A DNA stretch of 64,000 bases, taken from NCBI RefSeq assembly GCF_019232825.1, contig NZ_JAFAND010000117.1, positions 1 through 64,000 on the forward strand. The letters are read 5' to 3'. This DNA is from Paludibacterium sp. GTDB lineage: Bacteria; Pseudomonadota; Gammaproteobacteria; Burkholderiales; Chromobacteriaceae. The position numbers and the translations under genes are program-made. Numbering within the stretch: position 1 is the stretch's first letter; the number at the start of each line of letters is the position of its first letter. The notes under the pieces are model-generated. The model saw nothing but the letters and a program-made list of their open reading frames with translations. It did no database searches and had not been told where the DNA came from. Shown one piece after another: positions 42,106 through 52,208 of the stretch.

Positions 42106-43111
42106 CGTGTTCGCTTCCTCCCCCCGGCTGATCGGCAAACTCATTGGTGCCGGCCAGCACGGTTTCGACACGCAACGCATAGTGGCCTTGCAGCGTGCCG
42201 TACTTGCAATCGAATACCGGAATGCCGGACACGTCGGCCACGATCTTGTCCTGGATATCCATCATGATCACGTCGCCCTGCTTCAGATTGAGAATCTGTC
42301 CCAGCGTCACTTGGGTCGCGCCCAGCGTCGCCACCAGATCGACCTCGGCCGACTGTACTTGGCGCGACATCAGGCTGATCCAGCGATTGTCGACCTCGGT
42401 GCGGTCGGCCTGCATGGTGCTCGACAAAATATCGCGGATCGGCTCGACCATCGAATACGGCAGACAGATGTGGAAATCGCCGCCGCCCGCGCCCAATTCG
42501 ATATGGAACGTCACCGCCACCACCACTTCGGTCGGCGTGGCGATGTTGGCGAACTGGGTGTTCATCTCCGAGCGCAAGTAAACGAACTCGATCGGATAAA
42601 CCGGCTCCCACGCCTTCTGGCATTCGTTGAACACCACTTCCAGCAGACGGCGGATAATGCGTTGTTCGGTCGGGGTAAAGTCGCGCCCCTCGACCCGCAC
42701 GTGGTAACGGCCGTCGCTACCGAACAGGTTGTCGACCACCAAAAACACCAAATCGGGATCGAAAATCAACAGGCCCGTGCCACGCAGCGGCTTGACGTGC
42801 ACCAGATTCAGGTTGGTCGGGACGACCAGATTGCGGATGAACTCGCTGTACTTCTGCACCCGCACCGGTCCCACGGAAATTTCGGCATTGCGGCGGATGA
42901 AATTGAACAGGCCGATGCGCAAATTACGCGCGAAACGCTCGTTGATGATTTCGAGCGTCGGCATGCGGCCGCGGACAATACGCTCCTGCCGGCCGATGTC
43001 GTAATTATGGACACCTTCCGAATCGCCGCCGCCGTTGTCCTCGTCATTCTCGCCGGTGACGCCCCGTAATAGGGCATCAACCTCTTCCTGGGACAGGATT
43101 TCGTCGCCCAT
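42098..43111 (-). CDS. fliM: Flagellar motor switch protein FliM
   Basis: A 337-residue C-ring protein that binds phospho-CheY. The N-terminal CheY-binding segment (DEILSQEEVDALLRGV) is intact. The middle CheC-like domain shows RFARNLRIGLFNFIRR and LLEVVFNECQKAWEPVYPI, and the C-terminal SpoA domain mediates FliN contact. It lies 3 bases after fliL. Length is typical. Confidence 0.95.
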   Translation of the reverse strand: MGDEILSQEEVDALLRGVTGENDEDNGGGDSEGVHNYDIGRQERIVRGRMPTLEIINERFARNLRIGLFNFIRRNAEISVGPVRVQKYSEFIRNLVVPTNLNLVHVKPLRGTGLLIFDPDLVFLVVDNLFGSDGRYHVRVEGRDFTPTEQRIIRRLLEVVFNECQKAWEPVYPIEFVYLRSEMNTQFANIATPTEVVVAVTFHIELGAGGGDFHICLPYSMVEPIRDILSSTMQADRTEVDNRWISLMSRQVQSAEVDLVATLGATQVTLGQILNLKQGDVIMMDIQDKIVADVSGIPVFDCKYGTLQGHYALRVETVLAGTNEFADQPGGGSEHDE

Positions 43112-43114
43112 AGC

Positions 43115-43633
43115 CTACGAATTCTGAATGATGAAAGAGGTAAACAAAACGCTCTTCACAGGCTCGTCGCCACCACTATCCATGGCGCCGTTGATCACCT
43201 GCTTGACCTGATTCTTCAGCTTCAGCTTGCCCTCGGGCGTGCCGAGCTCCTCCACGGTTTTGGCCGACAGCAGCAGAATCACCGCGCTGCGCACCTTAGG
43301 CATATAGTCGGTCAGACGCTTTTGCGCATCGGCGTCTGACAGTTCGCACTGCATGTCCACCTGCAACAACGCGCCGGTCTGGCCGGACAGATTGACGACA
43401 AAGGTATCAAGTTTGGAGAAGACCGGCGGCACATCGGATTTCTTCGGTTGCGCGGCAGCCTGCGATTGGCCGCCACCAAAAAGGTGGCCCGATATGAACA
43501 GGTAGCCGACGCCGCCGACGCCGCCGATTAACACGACCAGCAGCAGGACGACGACCATCATCATCTTATTGCCGCCACCACGTGGTTTTTCTTCGGGAGG
43601 TGCACCCTTATCCAACTTTTTATCTTCTGCCAT
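43115..43633 (-). CDS. fliL: Flagellar basal body-associated protein FliL
   Basis: A 172-residue inner-membrane protein that supports stator function. A basic Gly-rich cytoplasmic tail is followed by a single membrane helix (MMMVVVLLLVVLIGGVGGVG) and a periplasmic FliL domain with FVVNLSGQTGALLQVDMQ and VEELGTPEGKLKLKNQVKQV. It starts 94 bases after fliK. That gap is AT-rich with a TATAAT hexamer on the minus strand, so an internal promoter for fliLMNOPQR is possible. Confidence 0.92.
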   Translation of the reverse strand: MAEDKKLDKGAPPEEKPRGGGNKMMMVVVLLLVVLIGGVGGVGYLFISGHLFGGGQSQAAAQPKKSDVPPVFSKLDTFVVNLSGQTGALLQVDMQCELSDADAQKRLTDYMPKVRSAVILLLSAKTVEELGTPEGKLKLKNQVKQVINGAMDSGGDEPVKSVLFTSFIIQNS

Positions 43634-43727
43634 TGCCTGTCAGCCTGTAATGTTGGTATTCCGAGATTCTAAACTAATTTTTTATTATATCTTCCAGAAT
43701 CCAACATGTGCTGAACAAAGGTCAAGA

Positions 43728-44981
43728 TCAAGCGAAGATACTGAGCACTCCTCGCGCCGCTTTAATCGTCGCCAGCGTATCGAGTTCCTCACCTTCGGCC
43801 GGCTGATTTTGCATGGCGTTGCGTCCATTGCGGGCATTTTGCTGCTGTTGTTGCGATTGGCCGCTGGAAACCTGGGCATCGCCCAGCTGGATGCCGCTGG
43901 CAGACATCATGGCGTGCAGACGCGGCAGGCTGTCTTGCAGCGCGGCGCGCGTGGCGGCTGAATCGGCGGTAAAGGTGACTTGCGCCGTATTGGTGTGCGG
44001 GTCCATCTTCAGGGTCACGTCAATCGGCCCCAATTCGGGCGGATTCACCTGGATGTGCGCAGTATCCGCCTTGAGCGTCACCATGCCCATCACCTGGTCG
44101 CCGAGCGATTTGGTCCATGCCGGCGTGCCGACTTGCTGCGCAATGGTGAAGGTCGGCTTGGCGGTTTGCTGCGATGGCTGCGCCAGGTTCGCTTGTTGCG
44201 CGGCAAGCGCCTGCGGCAAATTTGTCGGCTGCTGCTGCGCGGTTTGCGGCAATTTTTGCAGGGTGCCGCCGTCGCTGCCGGTCAGCGGCTGAAACACATC
44301 GTTCAGATTGGCGGCGTCTTGCGCGTCCTTACCGGCGCCTGCCGCCGCGCCCTGAGGCAACGGCGTGGCCGTCGCGGCGGCCACGCCGGCGGCGCCTTGC
44401 GGCGCACCGTGCGCGCCATCGCCATCATCGGCTTGATTGGCCGCCGTCTGCGCGGGCACGGCCGGCACGGTCTGCGCGACCAGCAGCAGCGCGGGATTGG
44501 GCAGCGGATTGGCATTGGCGGCCGTGCCGCCGGTGGCGGTCTTGGCGGGCTTGACGGGCTTGCCGCTGTCTTGCGCCGCCGTGCCGGACAAGGTGCCGGT
44601 CGTGCTCTGCGTCTCTTCCAGCGTGCCTAGCTGGGCATCGAGCATGCGCGCGAACACGTTCTGTCCGGCTTGATCCGGCGTCTGGTTGGCTTGGGTGTTT
44701 TGCGCGTTCTGGGTGCTTTGCGCCCCTTGCGTATTTTGGGTGTTTTGCGCGGATTGATCGCTCTGCGCGCCCTGTCCGCTCTTGGCGGACTGGTTGCCTT
44801 GCGCGGCCTGGCCGCCTTGAGCCGCTTGTCCGGCCGACGAGGCGGCATTGCCGCCAGAGGCGCCTGCTCCACTGCCGGCGCTGCCTTGGGCGGAGACCGG
44901 CTGCGCGCTAAAAGCCGCCGCAGGCGATGTCGCCGCGGACGCTACCGGCACAGCGGGTGAAATAGACAGAGCAATGGCCAT
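43728..44981 (-). CDS. fliK: Flagellar hook-length control protein FliK
   Basis: A 417-residue exported ruler protein. The long N-terminal and middle parts are low-complexity, rich in Ala, Gln, Gly and Thr (for example QGAQSTQNAQNTQ), as is typical. The C-terminal switch domain is recognisable: GMVTLKADTAHIQVNPPELGPIDVTLKM, then VTFTADSAATRAALQDSLPRL. The ATG at 44981 behind GGGGAGG is used. It terminates hook growth and switches export specificity. The Gln-Asn-Thr repeats may vary in number between strains. Confidence 0.92.
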   Translation of the reverse strand: MAIALSISPAVPVASAATSPAAAFSAQPVSAQGSAGSGAGASGGNAASSAGQAAQGGQAAQGNQSAKSGQGAQSDQSAQNTQNTQGAQSTQNAQNTQANQTPDQAGQNVFARMLDAQLGTLEETQSTTGTLSGTAAQDSGKPVKPAKTATGGTAANANPLPNPALLLVAQTVPAVPAQTAANQADDGDGAHGAPQGAAGVAAATATPLPQGAAAGAGKDAQDAANLNDVFQPLTGSDGGTLQKLPQTAQQQPTNLPQALAAQQANLAQPSQQTAKPTFTIAQQVGTPAWTKSLGDQVMGMVTLKADTAHIQVNPPELGPIDVTLKMDPHTNTAQVTFTADSAATRAALQDSLPRLHAMMSASGIQLGDAQVSSGQSQQQQQNARNGRNAMQNQPAEGEELDTLATIKAARGVLSIFA

Positions 44982-45030
44982 CGTGCAAACCTCCCCTAAG
45001 TTGCCCAACAACGAGCAATTAGCGTGCCAG

Positions 45031-45480
45031 TTACTCTTCCGAATGCGTCTGATCCCAGAAACGACGCGAGGCGAACTCGTCGGTGCTCTTCTGCTGGCGG
45101 CGGTTTTCCGCCCGCTGCAGGCGCACCGCCTCGCGCGCCATCAGCTTCTCGTAGGCTTTGAGCTTCTTGCGCTCGTTATGCCAGGCCTGGCGCTCCAGCA
45201 TGAATCGCTGCATGCAGCGATCCACCTCGCCCTGCTGAATCTCCACCGCCTCGTCCAGCCGGCGCAGGAAGCGCTGAAAATCCTGCCACTGACCGATACC
45301 CATGCCGCGGATGCCGCCATCGGTCAACCGCTGGCGGTATTCCTGCAAAAAGGTCTTGAGCTGCGCGAGTTTGCCCTGGGCGGCCACTTGGCTTGCCTGC
45401 GCCTTGCGCATGCGCTCGGCGGCCGCATCGACTTTTTCCTGGGCCAGGTTCAACAGCAGGGCGTATTTGCTGTGTGCCAT
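45031..45480 (-). CDS. fliJ: Flagellar export chaperone FliJ
   Basis: A 149-residue alpha-helical coiled-coil protein of the export ATPase complex, corresponding to the stalk-like FliJ. It is highly charged and lacks membrane segments or a signal peptide. The N-terminal LLLNLAQEKVDAAAERMRKAQ and the QEYRQRL region fit the family. It lies 14 bases after fliI and before fliK, the standard position, which strengthens the call for this poorly conserved protein. Confidence 0.88.
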   Translation of the reverse strand: MAHSKYALLLNLAQEKVDAAAERMRKAQASQVAAQGKLAQLKTFLQEYRQRLTDGGIRGMGIGQWQDFQRFLRRLDEAVEIQQGEVDRCMQRFMLERQAWHNERKKLKAYEKLMAREAVRLQRAENRRQQKSTDEFASRRFWDQTHSEE

Positions 45481-45494
45481 GCGCGGCTATCCGG

Positions 45495-46910
45495 TCAGCG
45501 CAGCACGTTACGCAGCTGCTCGACGGTGGAAGGGAAATTGTGCGCGTCGTGCATCGGCTGCATCAGAAACGCCGCCATCTGCGCCTCACGGCGAATGGCC
45601 TCGTCGAGCAACGGGTCGGAGCCCGGCACGTAAGCGCCCACGCTGATCAGGTCCTTGTTGCGCTGATAGCGCGAATACAACTGCTTGAAGCGGCGCGCCA
45701 AGTCGAGGTGTTCGCGCTCGACCACATCCACCATCACCCGGCTGATCGATTGTTCGATGTCGATGGCCGGATAGTGCCCCGATTCGGCCAGTTCGCGGCT
45801 CAGCACGAAGTGGCCGTCGAGAATGGCGCGCGACGCGTCCGCCACCGGATCTTGCTGGTCGTCGCCCTCCGACAGCACGGTATAGAACGCCGTGATCGAA
45901 CCGCCGCCCTCGGCGGCATTGCCGGCGCGCTCGATCAGCTGCGGCAAGCGGGCGAACACCGATGGCGGATACCCCTTGGTCACCGGCGGCTCGCCGATCG
46001 CCAACGCGATCTCGCGTTGCGCCATGGCGTAACGCGTTACCGAATCCATCAAGAGCAGCACGTCGCGCCCCTGGTCGCGAAAATACTCCGCCAAAGCGGT
46101 GGCGTAGGCGGCGCCATGCAGGCGCATCAACGGCGGCATATCGGCCGGCGCGGCCACCACCACGGCGCGGCGGCGCCCCTCCTCGCCCAGGATGTTCTCG
46201 ATGAAGTCCTTCACCTCGCGGCCACGCTCGCCGATCAGGCCGACCACCACCACGTCGGCACGGGTGAAGCGCGCCATCATCCCCAACAGCACGCTCTTGC
46301 CCACCCCGGAGCCGGCGAACAAGCCAAGACGCTGGCCGCGGCCCACGGTTAACAAACCGTTGATCGCGCGTACGCCGACGTCGAGCACGTCCTTGACCAG
46401 CGAACGGCCCAGCGGATTGATCGGCTGACTATGCAACGGGAAGAAGGCTTCGGGATGGATCGGCCCCTGGCCGTCGAGCGGACGACCGAGCGAGTCCAGC
46501 ACCCGGCCAAGCAAACTATCGCCGACCGGCACGAGCCGCCCCCCCGGGCCATTGACCCGGGAGGCCACGGCGGCCTTGCCATAGTGCGGCGGGTGATGCG
46601 GCGTCATCGGCATGATCATCGTGCCGGGCTGCAGACCATGCACGTTGGTCAACGGCATGAGAAACAACTTGTCGCCGGAGAAGCCCACCACTTCGGCCTC
46701 GACCCGGTGCCCCTCGGACAGCACCACTTGGCAGGCACTGCCGACCGGCAGTTTGAGACCCACGGCCTCCATCACCATGCCGGTCACGCGCACCAGGCGG
46801 CCACTGGCGGGCGACAGCACCGCCTCTTGCGCCACTTGCCCGCATTCGTTCAAAAACTGGCGCTGGCGCGCAGCCAGCGCGTCAAACGGTGTCGTCGCCG
46901 TCGTCGTCAT
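45495..46910 (-). CDS. fliI: Flagellum-specific ATPase FliI
   Basis: A 471-residue F1-beta-like ATPase that powers unfolding and entry of export substrates. Walker A is [17 protein letters not shown], Walker B is [18 protein letters not shown], and the family-specific [15 protein letters not shown] is present. It overlaps fliH by 29 bases, so expression is coupled. Length and motifs indicate an intact enzyme. Confidence 0.95.
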   Translation of the reverse strand: MTTTATTPFDALAARQRQFLNECGQVAQEAVLSPASGRLVRVTGMVMEAVGLKLPVGSACQVVLSEGHRVEAEVVGFSGDKLFLMPLTNVHGLQPGTMIMPMTPHHPPHYGKAAVASRVNGPGGRLVPVGDSLLGRVLDSLGRPLDGQGPIHPEAFFPLHSQPINPLGRSLVKDVLDVGVRAINGLLTVGRGQRLGLFAGSGVGKSVLLGMMARFTRADVVVVGLIGERGREVKDFIENILGEEGRRRAVVVAAPADMPPLMRLHGAAYATALAEYFRDQGRDVLLLMDSVTRYAMAQREIALAIGEPPVTKGYPPSVFARLPQLIERAGNAAEGGGSITAFYTVLSEGDDQQDPVADASRAILDGHFVLSRELAESGHYPAIDIEQSISRVMVDVVEREHLDLARRFKQLYSRYQRNKDLISVGAYVPGSDPLLDEAIRREAQMAAFLMQPMHDAHNFPSTVEQLRNVLR

Positions 46911-47727
46911 CGCCAGCCTCCTCCGCCAAGCCCAACGCGCGCGCCATGGCGGCGAGCCGAACCGGTTGCGTGAGCGCCTGGCTCAGGGACGGCGTCTCCA
47001 ACAGACAGCCGCCGCGCGGCACCGACGGATCGTCGACCCATTGCCACAGCGTCTCGGGGCGTTCCTGCTGCAAAAAGGCGCGCGCCACTTCCAGGTCTTG
47101 CGGGTTCACGCGCAGCCGCCCCTGCGTCAACGTGGACGGCAGCGCGGCCAGCGCCTCGCGCAGCAGCGGTTCGATAGCACGGGGATCAACGGCCAGATGC
47201 GCGGCAACCAAACGCTCGGCGAGCTTCACCGCCAACGCCAGCAGATCCTCGGCCAGCTCGCTCTCCAGCGAGCCGAGCGCGCCGGAAAAACTAGCAGCCA
47301 GGTTGGCCAGCGGCGCCCAGGCATCGGCAAAACGCTGCTGCGCTTCGGCCAACCCTTCGGCACGCCCTTGCGCCAAGCCCCGCTCGCGCCCTTCGGCCTC
47401 GCCGGCGGCCAAGCCGGCATCGTGGCCGGTTTGCCAGGCTTCTTGATGGATGGATTCCAATTCGGCGGCCGTCGGGTACCCCAATTGCGGGGCCGGCGGC
47501 GCCTGTTCGATATCGTCAGGCTCGGGCAGCGGCTCGACCGGCGCACGCGCCTCACCCGGCGCCAAGCTCTCGGTCAACGCCCGCACCTGCTCGGGGGTCA
47601 AGCCTTCGAACGGCCGCTCTTCGGGTGGCGGCGGCTTGGGTCCGGTCTGCAATTCGCCCGGCGACCAGCTTTGCCAATCGGACAGTCTGTCGGCCGGGAT
47701 AATGCCCTTATTCGACAAGTCCTTCAT
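46882..47727 (-). CDS. fliH: Flagellar assembly protein FliH
   Basis: A 281-residue regulator of the FliI ATPase. An acidic Pro-rich N-terminal part is followed by [20 protein letters not shown] and a run of GxxxG-like repeats ([20 protein letters not shown]), a known FliH feature, and a C-terminal V-ATPase E-like domain with [16 protein letters not shown]. The track start at 47733 is GTG; the ATG at 47727 is preferred. It overlaps fliG upstream by 20 bases and fliI downstream by 29. Confidence 0.9.
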   Translation of the reverse strand: MKDLSNKGIIPADRLSDWQSWSPGELQTGPKPPPPEERPFEGLTPEQVRALTESLAPGEARAPVEPLPEPDDIEQAPPAPQLGYPTAAELESIHQEAWQTGHDAGLAAGEAEGRERGLAQGRAEGLAEAQQRFADAWAPLANLAASFSGALGSLESELAEDLLALAVKLAERLVAAHLAVDPRAIEPLLREALAALPSTLTQGRLRVNPQDLEVARAFLQQERPETLWQWVDDPSVPRGGCLLETPSLSQALTQPVRLAAMARALGLAEEAGDDDDGDDTV

Positions 47728-48706
47728 CACCACCCTTGCTGCCTAGCACGATCTGGCCATCGTCGGCGAGTTTGCGCACGACCTTGAGAATTTCCTTCTG
47801 CTCGGCCTCGACCTCGGACAGTTTGACCGGTCCCTTGGCTTCCAAGTCGTCGCGCAACATTTCCGCCGCACGCTGCGACATGTTGCGGAAGATCTTTTCC
47901 TTGAGTTCGGTGCTGGTCCCTTTGAGCGCCACCACCAGCGAGTCGGTCTGAACCTCGCGCAGGATGGTCTGAATGGAGCGGTCGTCGACTTCGAGCAAGT
48001 TTTCGAACACGAACATCTTGTCCTGAATACGCTGCGCGAGTTCGGGATCGTATTCGCGGATATAGTTGAGCGCCGACGCCTCGACCGTGTTGCCCATGAA
48101 GTTGAGGATCTCGGCAGTCATGCCCACGCCACCGGCCGCGCTCTTCTTGAGGCGGTCGGAGCCCGACAGCAACTGCGTCAGTACGTCGTTGAGCTCGCGC
48201 AACGCCTGCGGCTGCACGCCTTCCAGCGTGGCGGTACGAATCAGCACCTCGTTGCGCAGCCGCTCGGGGAAATACGCCAGGATGGAGCTCGCCAAATCGG
48301 GGTCGAGGTGCACCAGGATGGTGGCGATGATCTGCGGGTGCTCGTTGCGGATCAGATCGGAGGCGGAGCTCGGGTCCATCCACTTCAGGCTCTCGATACC
48401 GCTGTGATCGTTGCCCTGCATGATGCGGTCGAGCAGGTTGGCGGCCTTGTCCGGACCCAGCGCCTCGACCAGCACGTTGCGCAGGTATTCGTCGGACGCG
48501 CCGATACTGGCGCGCGCCTGGCACTCCTCGCGAAACTGCGAGATGACCTTGTCGATCTCCTCATGGCTGAGATTGTTGATCGCCGCCATGGCGAGCGAGA
48601 TCTTTTGCACTTCCTTCGGGCCGAGATACTTGAACACCTCGACGGCGTGGGCCTGGCCAAGGCTGAACAGCAGCACGGCGCTGCGGTGAACTCCGGCGTC
48701 ACTCAT
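47708..48706 (-). CDS. fliG: Flagellar motor switch protein FliG
   Basis: A 332-residue C-ring protein that links FliF to the stator. It has SAVLLFSLGQAHAVEVFKYL at the N-terminus, the EHPQIIATILVHLDPDLAS segment with the EHPQ motif, and a C-terminal torque-generating domain with IQTILREVQTDSLVVALKG followed by MSQRAAEMLRDDLEAKGPVK. It overlaps fliF by 8 bases. Length is standard. Confidence 0.96.
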   Translation of the reverse strand: MSDAGVHRSAVLLFSLGQAHAVEVFKYLGPKEVQKISLAMAAINNLSHEEIDKVISQFREECQARASIGASDEYLRNVLVEALGPDKAANLLDRIMQGNDHSGIESLKWMDPSSASDLIRNEHPQIIATILVHLDPDLASSILAYFPERLRNEVLIRTATLEGVQPQALRELNDVLTQLLSGSDRLKKSAAGGVGMTAEILNFMGNTVEASALNYIREYDPELAQRIQDKMFVFENLLEVDDRSIQTILREVQTDSLVVALKGTSTELKEKIFRNMSQRAAEMLRDDLEAKGPVKLSEVEAEQKEILKVVRKLADDGQIVLGSKGGDEGLVE

Positions 48707-50444
48707 CGGAACTGATCCATTCCTTGATGATCTGAGCAGCCATGCGCGGATCGGACTTCACGATCTCGCGAGCCTGCTCGATATTGTCAGCATAGTGCTT
48801 GCGCTGCAGGTAGCGCGGGTCTTTGTTGCGCTCTTCCTCGGAGAGCGGCTCGCCGTTCTCGTCCACCAGCTCCTCGTCGCCGGCCACGGCCAGCAGGCGC
48901 CCGCCCTCGACGGCGAACCCCGGCTCCCCTCCCGGCTCCGGCGCCGGCGGACGCGGCGGACGCATCACCTCGCGCACCACCGGACGCACCACGCCCAACA
49001 GCAGATACAGCGCGGCAATGGCCACCAGCACGTACTTGAGGATGGTGACGGCATTGTCGCCGACGAAGGTAATGGCCTTATCCTTGAAGGTCACCGGCGC
49101 CAGCGCGTCGGCGAAAGCGGCGTTGACCACGTTGACGCTGTCGCCGCGCTGCGGGTTGAAGCCGACCGCCTCGCGCACCAGGTTGTTGACCTGCGCCATC
49201 TCCTGCGCGGTCAGCGGCGTCGGCTTCAGATCGCCGTTGCGGTCGGGCAAATTGCGATAGTTGACCACCACGGCGGCGGTCAGCCGCTTGAGAATGCCCT
49301 GCGGCAGGGTGGTATGCGAGATGGTCTTGTCCACCTCGTAATTGGTGGTGATGTCGCGCTCGACGGCGCCATTCTGCCCCACCGCCTGGCCGGACAGCGT
49401 CTGCGTGCCCGGCAACGCGCCCGGCGGCAGCGTGATCGGCGCCGAGGCGGCGGACGGCGGCTGGTTCGACAACGAACCCGGCACGCCGGTCGGCTGGGTG
49501 CTTTGATTATTCAGCTTTTCAACGATCTGCTGGCTGCGGGTCGACGACGGATTGGGGCTGGAGTTCGGCCGGTAGGTTTCCGAGGTCTGCTCGACCTGAG
49601 AGAAGTCCAGCGTGGCGCTGACTTGAGCGTGGGCGTTGCCCTTGCCGAAAATCGGCTCCAGGATCGCTTCGATGCGCTTGGCGTAGTCGTCCTCGACCGA
49701 GCGCACGTATTTGAGCTGACGGGAGTCGAGGCCGTTGCCGGAGGCATCCAGATCGGGCGACTGCGACAACAGGTTGCCGTCCTGATCGACGATGGTGACG
49801 TCCTTGACCGCGAGGCCGGGCACGGCGCTCGACACCAGGTGCAGAATGCCGGCGATCTGGCCCGGGTCAAGCACGCGCCCGGGATACAAATTCAACATTA
49901 CCGACGACGTGGTCGGCTCCTGCTCGCGCACGAACACGCTTTGCTTGGGCGTGGCGATATGCACCCGCGCGGTCTGCACGGCTTCGATCGACTCGATGGT
50001 GCGCGCGAGCTCGCCCTCGATGGCGCGCTGGTAATTGACCTGCTCGGCGAATTGGCTGATGCCGAACTTCTGATTGTCCATCAGCTCAAAGCCTACACCG
50101 CTTGCCTTGGGCAGCCCTTGGGCGGCCAGCTTGAGGCGCACGTCGTACACCTGGTCGGATGGCACGGAAATCACGCCGCCGGCGCCAAGCTGATAGGGAA
50201 TGTTCATCTGCTGCAACGCCGCGGTTACCTGGCCGCCGTCACGGTCGGCCAGATTGGCGAACAGAATTTTGTAGGCAGGCTCGCGATTGAGCAGGGCGAG
50301 GCCGATGACAACGGCAAACAACGCCGCCACGGCGCCGTAGAAGAGAAACTTCTTATTGGGCGGCAGTGCCTTGAAGCGCTCGAGCACTTCATTGACGCGC
50401 ACCCGCCACGCGGGAAGATTTTCGTTTTCTGCCAGATCTGCCAT
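48699..50444 (-). CDS. fliF: Flagellar MS-ring protein FliF
   Basis: A 581-residue MS-ring protein with two membrane helices, at about residues 28-48 (FLFYGAVAALFAVVIGLALL) and about 465-485 (ILKYVLVAIAALYLLLGVV). The periplasmic ring-building domains lie between them (YKILFANLADRDGGQVTAAL, VQTARVHIATPKQSVF). The C-terminal FliG-binding end is DPRMAAQIIKEWISSDE. The gene follows fliE by 54 bases and overlaps fliG by 8. It is the first structural ring of the basal body. Confidence 0.95.
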   Translation of the reverse strand: MADLAENENLPAWRVRVNEVLERFKALPPNKKFLFYGAVAALFAVVIGLALLNREPAYKILFANLADRDGGQVTAALQQMNIPYQLGAGGVISVPSDQVYDVRLKLAAQGLPKASGVGFELMDNQKFGISQFAEQVNYQRAIEGELARTIESIEAVQTARVHIATPKQSVFVREQEPTTSSVMLNLYPGRVLDPGQIAGILHLVSSAVPGLAVKDVTIVDQDGNLLSQSPDLDASGNGLDSRQLKYVRSVEDDYAKRIEAILEPIFGKGNAHAQVSATLDFSQVEQTSETYRPNSSPNPSSTRSQQIVEKLNNQSTQPTGVPGSLSNQPPSAASAPITLPPGALPGTQTLSGQAVGQNGAVERDITTNYEVDKTISHTTLPQGILKRLTAAVVVNYRNLPDRNGDLKPTPLTAQEMAQVNNLVREAVGFNPQRGDSVNVVNAAFADALAPVTFKDKAITFVGDNAVTILKYVLVAIAALYLLLGVVRPVVREVMRPPRPPAPEPGGEPGFAVEGGRLLAVAGDEELVDENGEPLSEEERNKDPRYLQRKHYADNIEQAREIVKSDPRMAAQIIKEWISSDE

Positions 50445-50498
50445 ACAGTGGTTTTAGCTTTCGGTTCTAACCGCTGCCGGCAAGCTGACAGGACAGCG

Positions 50499-50825
50499 CT
50501 AGACCTGGGTATTCATAATATCCTGATAGGCGGTCACCAGTTTATTGCGCGCCTGGACCATGGTCTGGAACGACAAACTGGCTTTCTGCAAAGATACCAT
50601 AACATCTTGCAGATTGACGCCCTCGTCCCCCAGCTCGAACTGCTTCTGCATTTCCTGTGATGTTTGCTGCGCAGAGTTCACCTGATCGATGGTGGACTTC
50701 AGCACATCGGCAAAATCAACCTGAGGGGTTCCATCTTGCTGTTGTGCGGCGGCCGGCTTGCCCGCGGCCAAGGCGGAAGCCGATCTAAGCTCGCTTAACA
50801 GCTGATCGATTCCTTGCGTCGACAT
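50499..50825 (-). CDS. fliE: Flagellar hook-basal body protein FliE
   Basis: A 108-residue protein that joins the MS-ring to the proximal rod. The C-terminal half (VNLQDVMVSLQKASLSFQTM, then RNKLVTAYQDIMN) is diagnostic. The track start is a TTG at 50831; the ATG at 50825 has GGGAG at good spacing and is preferred. It follows the sigma-54 regulator gene fleR by 18 bases, so it is probably in the same transcript. Confidence 0.94.
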   Translation of the reverse strand: MSTQGIDQLLSELRSASALAAGKPAAAQQQDGTPQVDFADVLKSTIDQVNSAQQTSQEMQKQFELGDEGVNLQDVMVSLQKASLSFQTMVQARNKLVTAYQDIMNTQV

Positions 50826-50843
50826 GGTCAACTCCCAAACTCG

Positions 50844-52196
50844 TTACGATGGTGGCGCCGCCGCTCCGCCGTCTTCCTCGCGGTAGCGTTGCAGCTTGTA
50901 GCGCAGCGTGCGTTCGCTGATGCCGAGCTTCTCGGCTGCCAGCTTCTTCACGCCGCCCACGGCCGCCAGGGTTTCCAGAATATGGCGCTTCTCCAACGAC
51001 CGCATATCGGCATCCGCCTCATCGGTCAGGGGTTCGGCGCGCAGGGTAACCTGTTGCGCAAGCCCGGAATGCGAATCCAGCATCAGATCGGCGGCAAGAA
51101 TTGCCGGTCCGGCGGCAAGAATGACCGCCCGCTGCATCACGTTTTCCAGTTCGCGGATGTTACCCTCCCACTCATAGGCCGTCAATTGACGTTCCGCCTC
51201 GGCGGACAGCGTCAGATGCGCTCTGTCCGCCGCCTGTCCGTACTTATGAAGCATACGCCGTGCCAGGGGCAGAATATCTTCGCGTCGCGCGGCGAGCGAC
51301 GGGATCTTCAGCGGGAACACGTTCAGGCGGAAATACAGATCCTCGCGGAAGCGTCCGTCGTCGACAAACGACTGGATGTCGCGGTTGGTGGTGGCCACCA
51401 CGCGGATATCCAGACGGATGGTTTTCGCGCCGCCGACCCGCTCGAGCTCGCGCTCCTGCAGCACACGCAGCAACTTCGCTTGCAGCGCCAGCGGCATCTC
51501 GGTCACTTCGTCCAACAGCAGCGTGCCGCCCTGCGCCTGCTCGAACTTGCCGGGCATCGCATGGCTCGCGCCGGTGAACGCGCCCTTCTCGTGACCGAAC
51601 AAGGTCGACTCCAGCAGCGTGTCGGGAATGGCGGCGCAATTGACCGCCACGAACGGCCCGCCGCTACGCTTCGAATGACGGTGGATATAGCGCGCCAGCA
51701 CTTCCTTGCCGCTGCCGCTCGGTCCGGAGAGCAGCACCGTGGCATCGCTTTGCGCCACGCGGCTCGCCAGCGAGAACAATTGACGCATTGCCGCCGATTC
51801 GGCCACCACGTCGTCGCCGTCCCCCTCCGGCATGCGCAACAGATGCTTTTCCACCTCGGCGATCAATTGCTGCGGCTCGAACGGCTTCAACAGATAGTGC
51901 GTGGCGCCGGCCCGCAGCAGGTCGATGGCGCGCTCGATCACGCCATAGGCGGTCATCAGGATGAACGGCAACCCGGGATGGCGCCGCTTGACCTCGTCGA
52001 ACAGCGCGTAACCGTCCATGGGCGCCATCTGCGCGTCGGAGATGATCAGTCCGACCGGCTTGGACTGCAGACACGTCAGCGCGCTCGAGCCGTCCTGCGC
52101 CTCCAGCGCCTGATACCCGGCAAGCGTCAAGGTATCGACGATCGCCTCGCGCAAATCGTCGTCGTCCTCAACCACCAGAACAGGAAGAAAATTCAT
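50844..52196 (-). CDS. fleR: Sigma-54-dependent flagellar response regulator (FleR/FlrC type)
   Basis: A 450-residue NtrC-family activator. The receiver domain has phospho-acceptor Asp54 (IISDAQMAPMDG), the AAA+ domain has GPSGSGKEVL and the sigma-54-contacting GAFTGA loop, and a Fis-type helix-turn-helix lies at the C-terminus (LAAEKLGISERTLRYKL). In polar-flagellated bacteria this protein switches on basal-body and hook genes from RpoN promoters. Its usual histidine kinase partner FleS is not in this window; the gene upstream is a CheB-type methylesterase. The downstream gene is fliE. Confidence 0.93.
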   Translation of the reverse strand: MNFLPVLVVEDDDDLREAIVDTLTLAGYQALEAQDGSSALTCLQSKPVGLIISDAQMAPMDGYALFDEVKRRHPGLPFILMTAYGVIERAIDLLRAGATHYLLKPFEPQQLIAEVEKHLLRMPEGDGDDVVAESAAMRQLFSLASRVAQSDATVLLSGPSGSGKEVLARYIHRHSKRSGGPFVAVNCAAIPDTLLESTLFGHEKGAFTGASHAMPGKFEQAQGGTLLLDEVTEMPLALQAKLLRVLQERELERVGGAKTIRLDIRVVATTNRDIQSFVDDGRFREDLYFRLNVFPLKIPSLAARREDILPLARRMLHKYGQAADRAHLTLSAEAERQLTAYEWEGNIRELENVMQRAVILAAGPAILAADLMLDSHSGLAQQVTLRAEPLTDEADADMRSLEKRHILETLAAVGGVKKLAAEKLGISERTLRYKLQRYREEDGGAAAPPS

Positions 52197-52208
52197 CGGA
52201 TCAGAATG

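Noticed and set aside
48795-50660. 621-residue plus-strand ORF
   Set aside because: Shadow of fliF and fliE; biased composition and no start signal.
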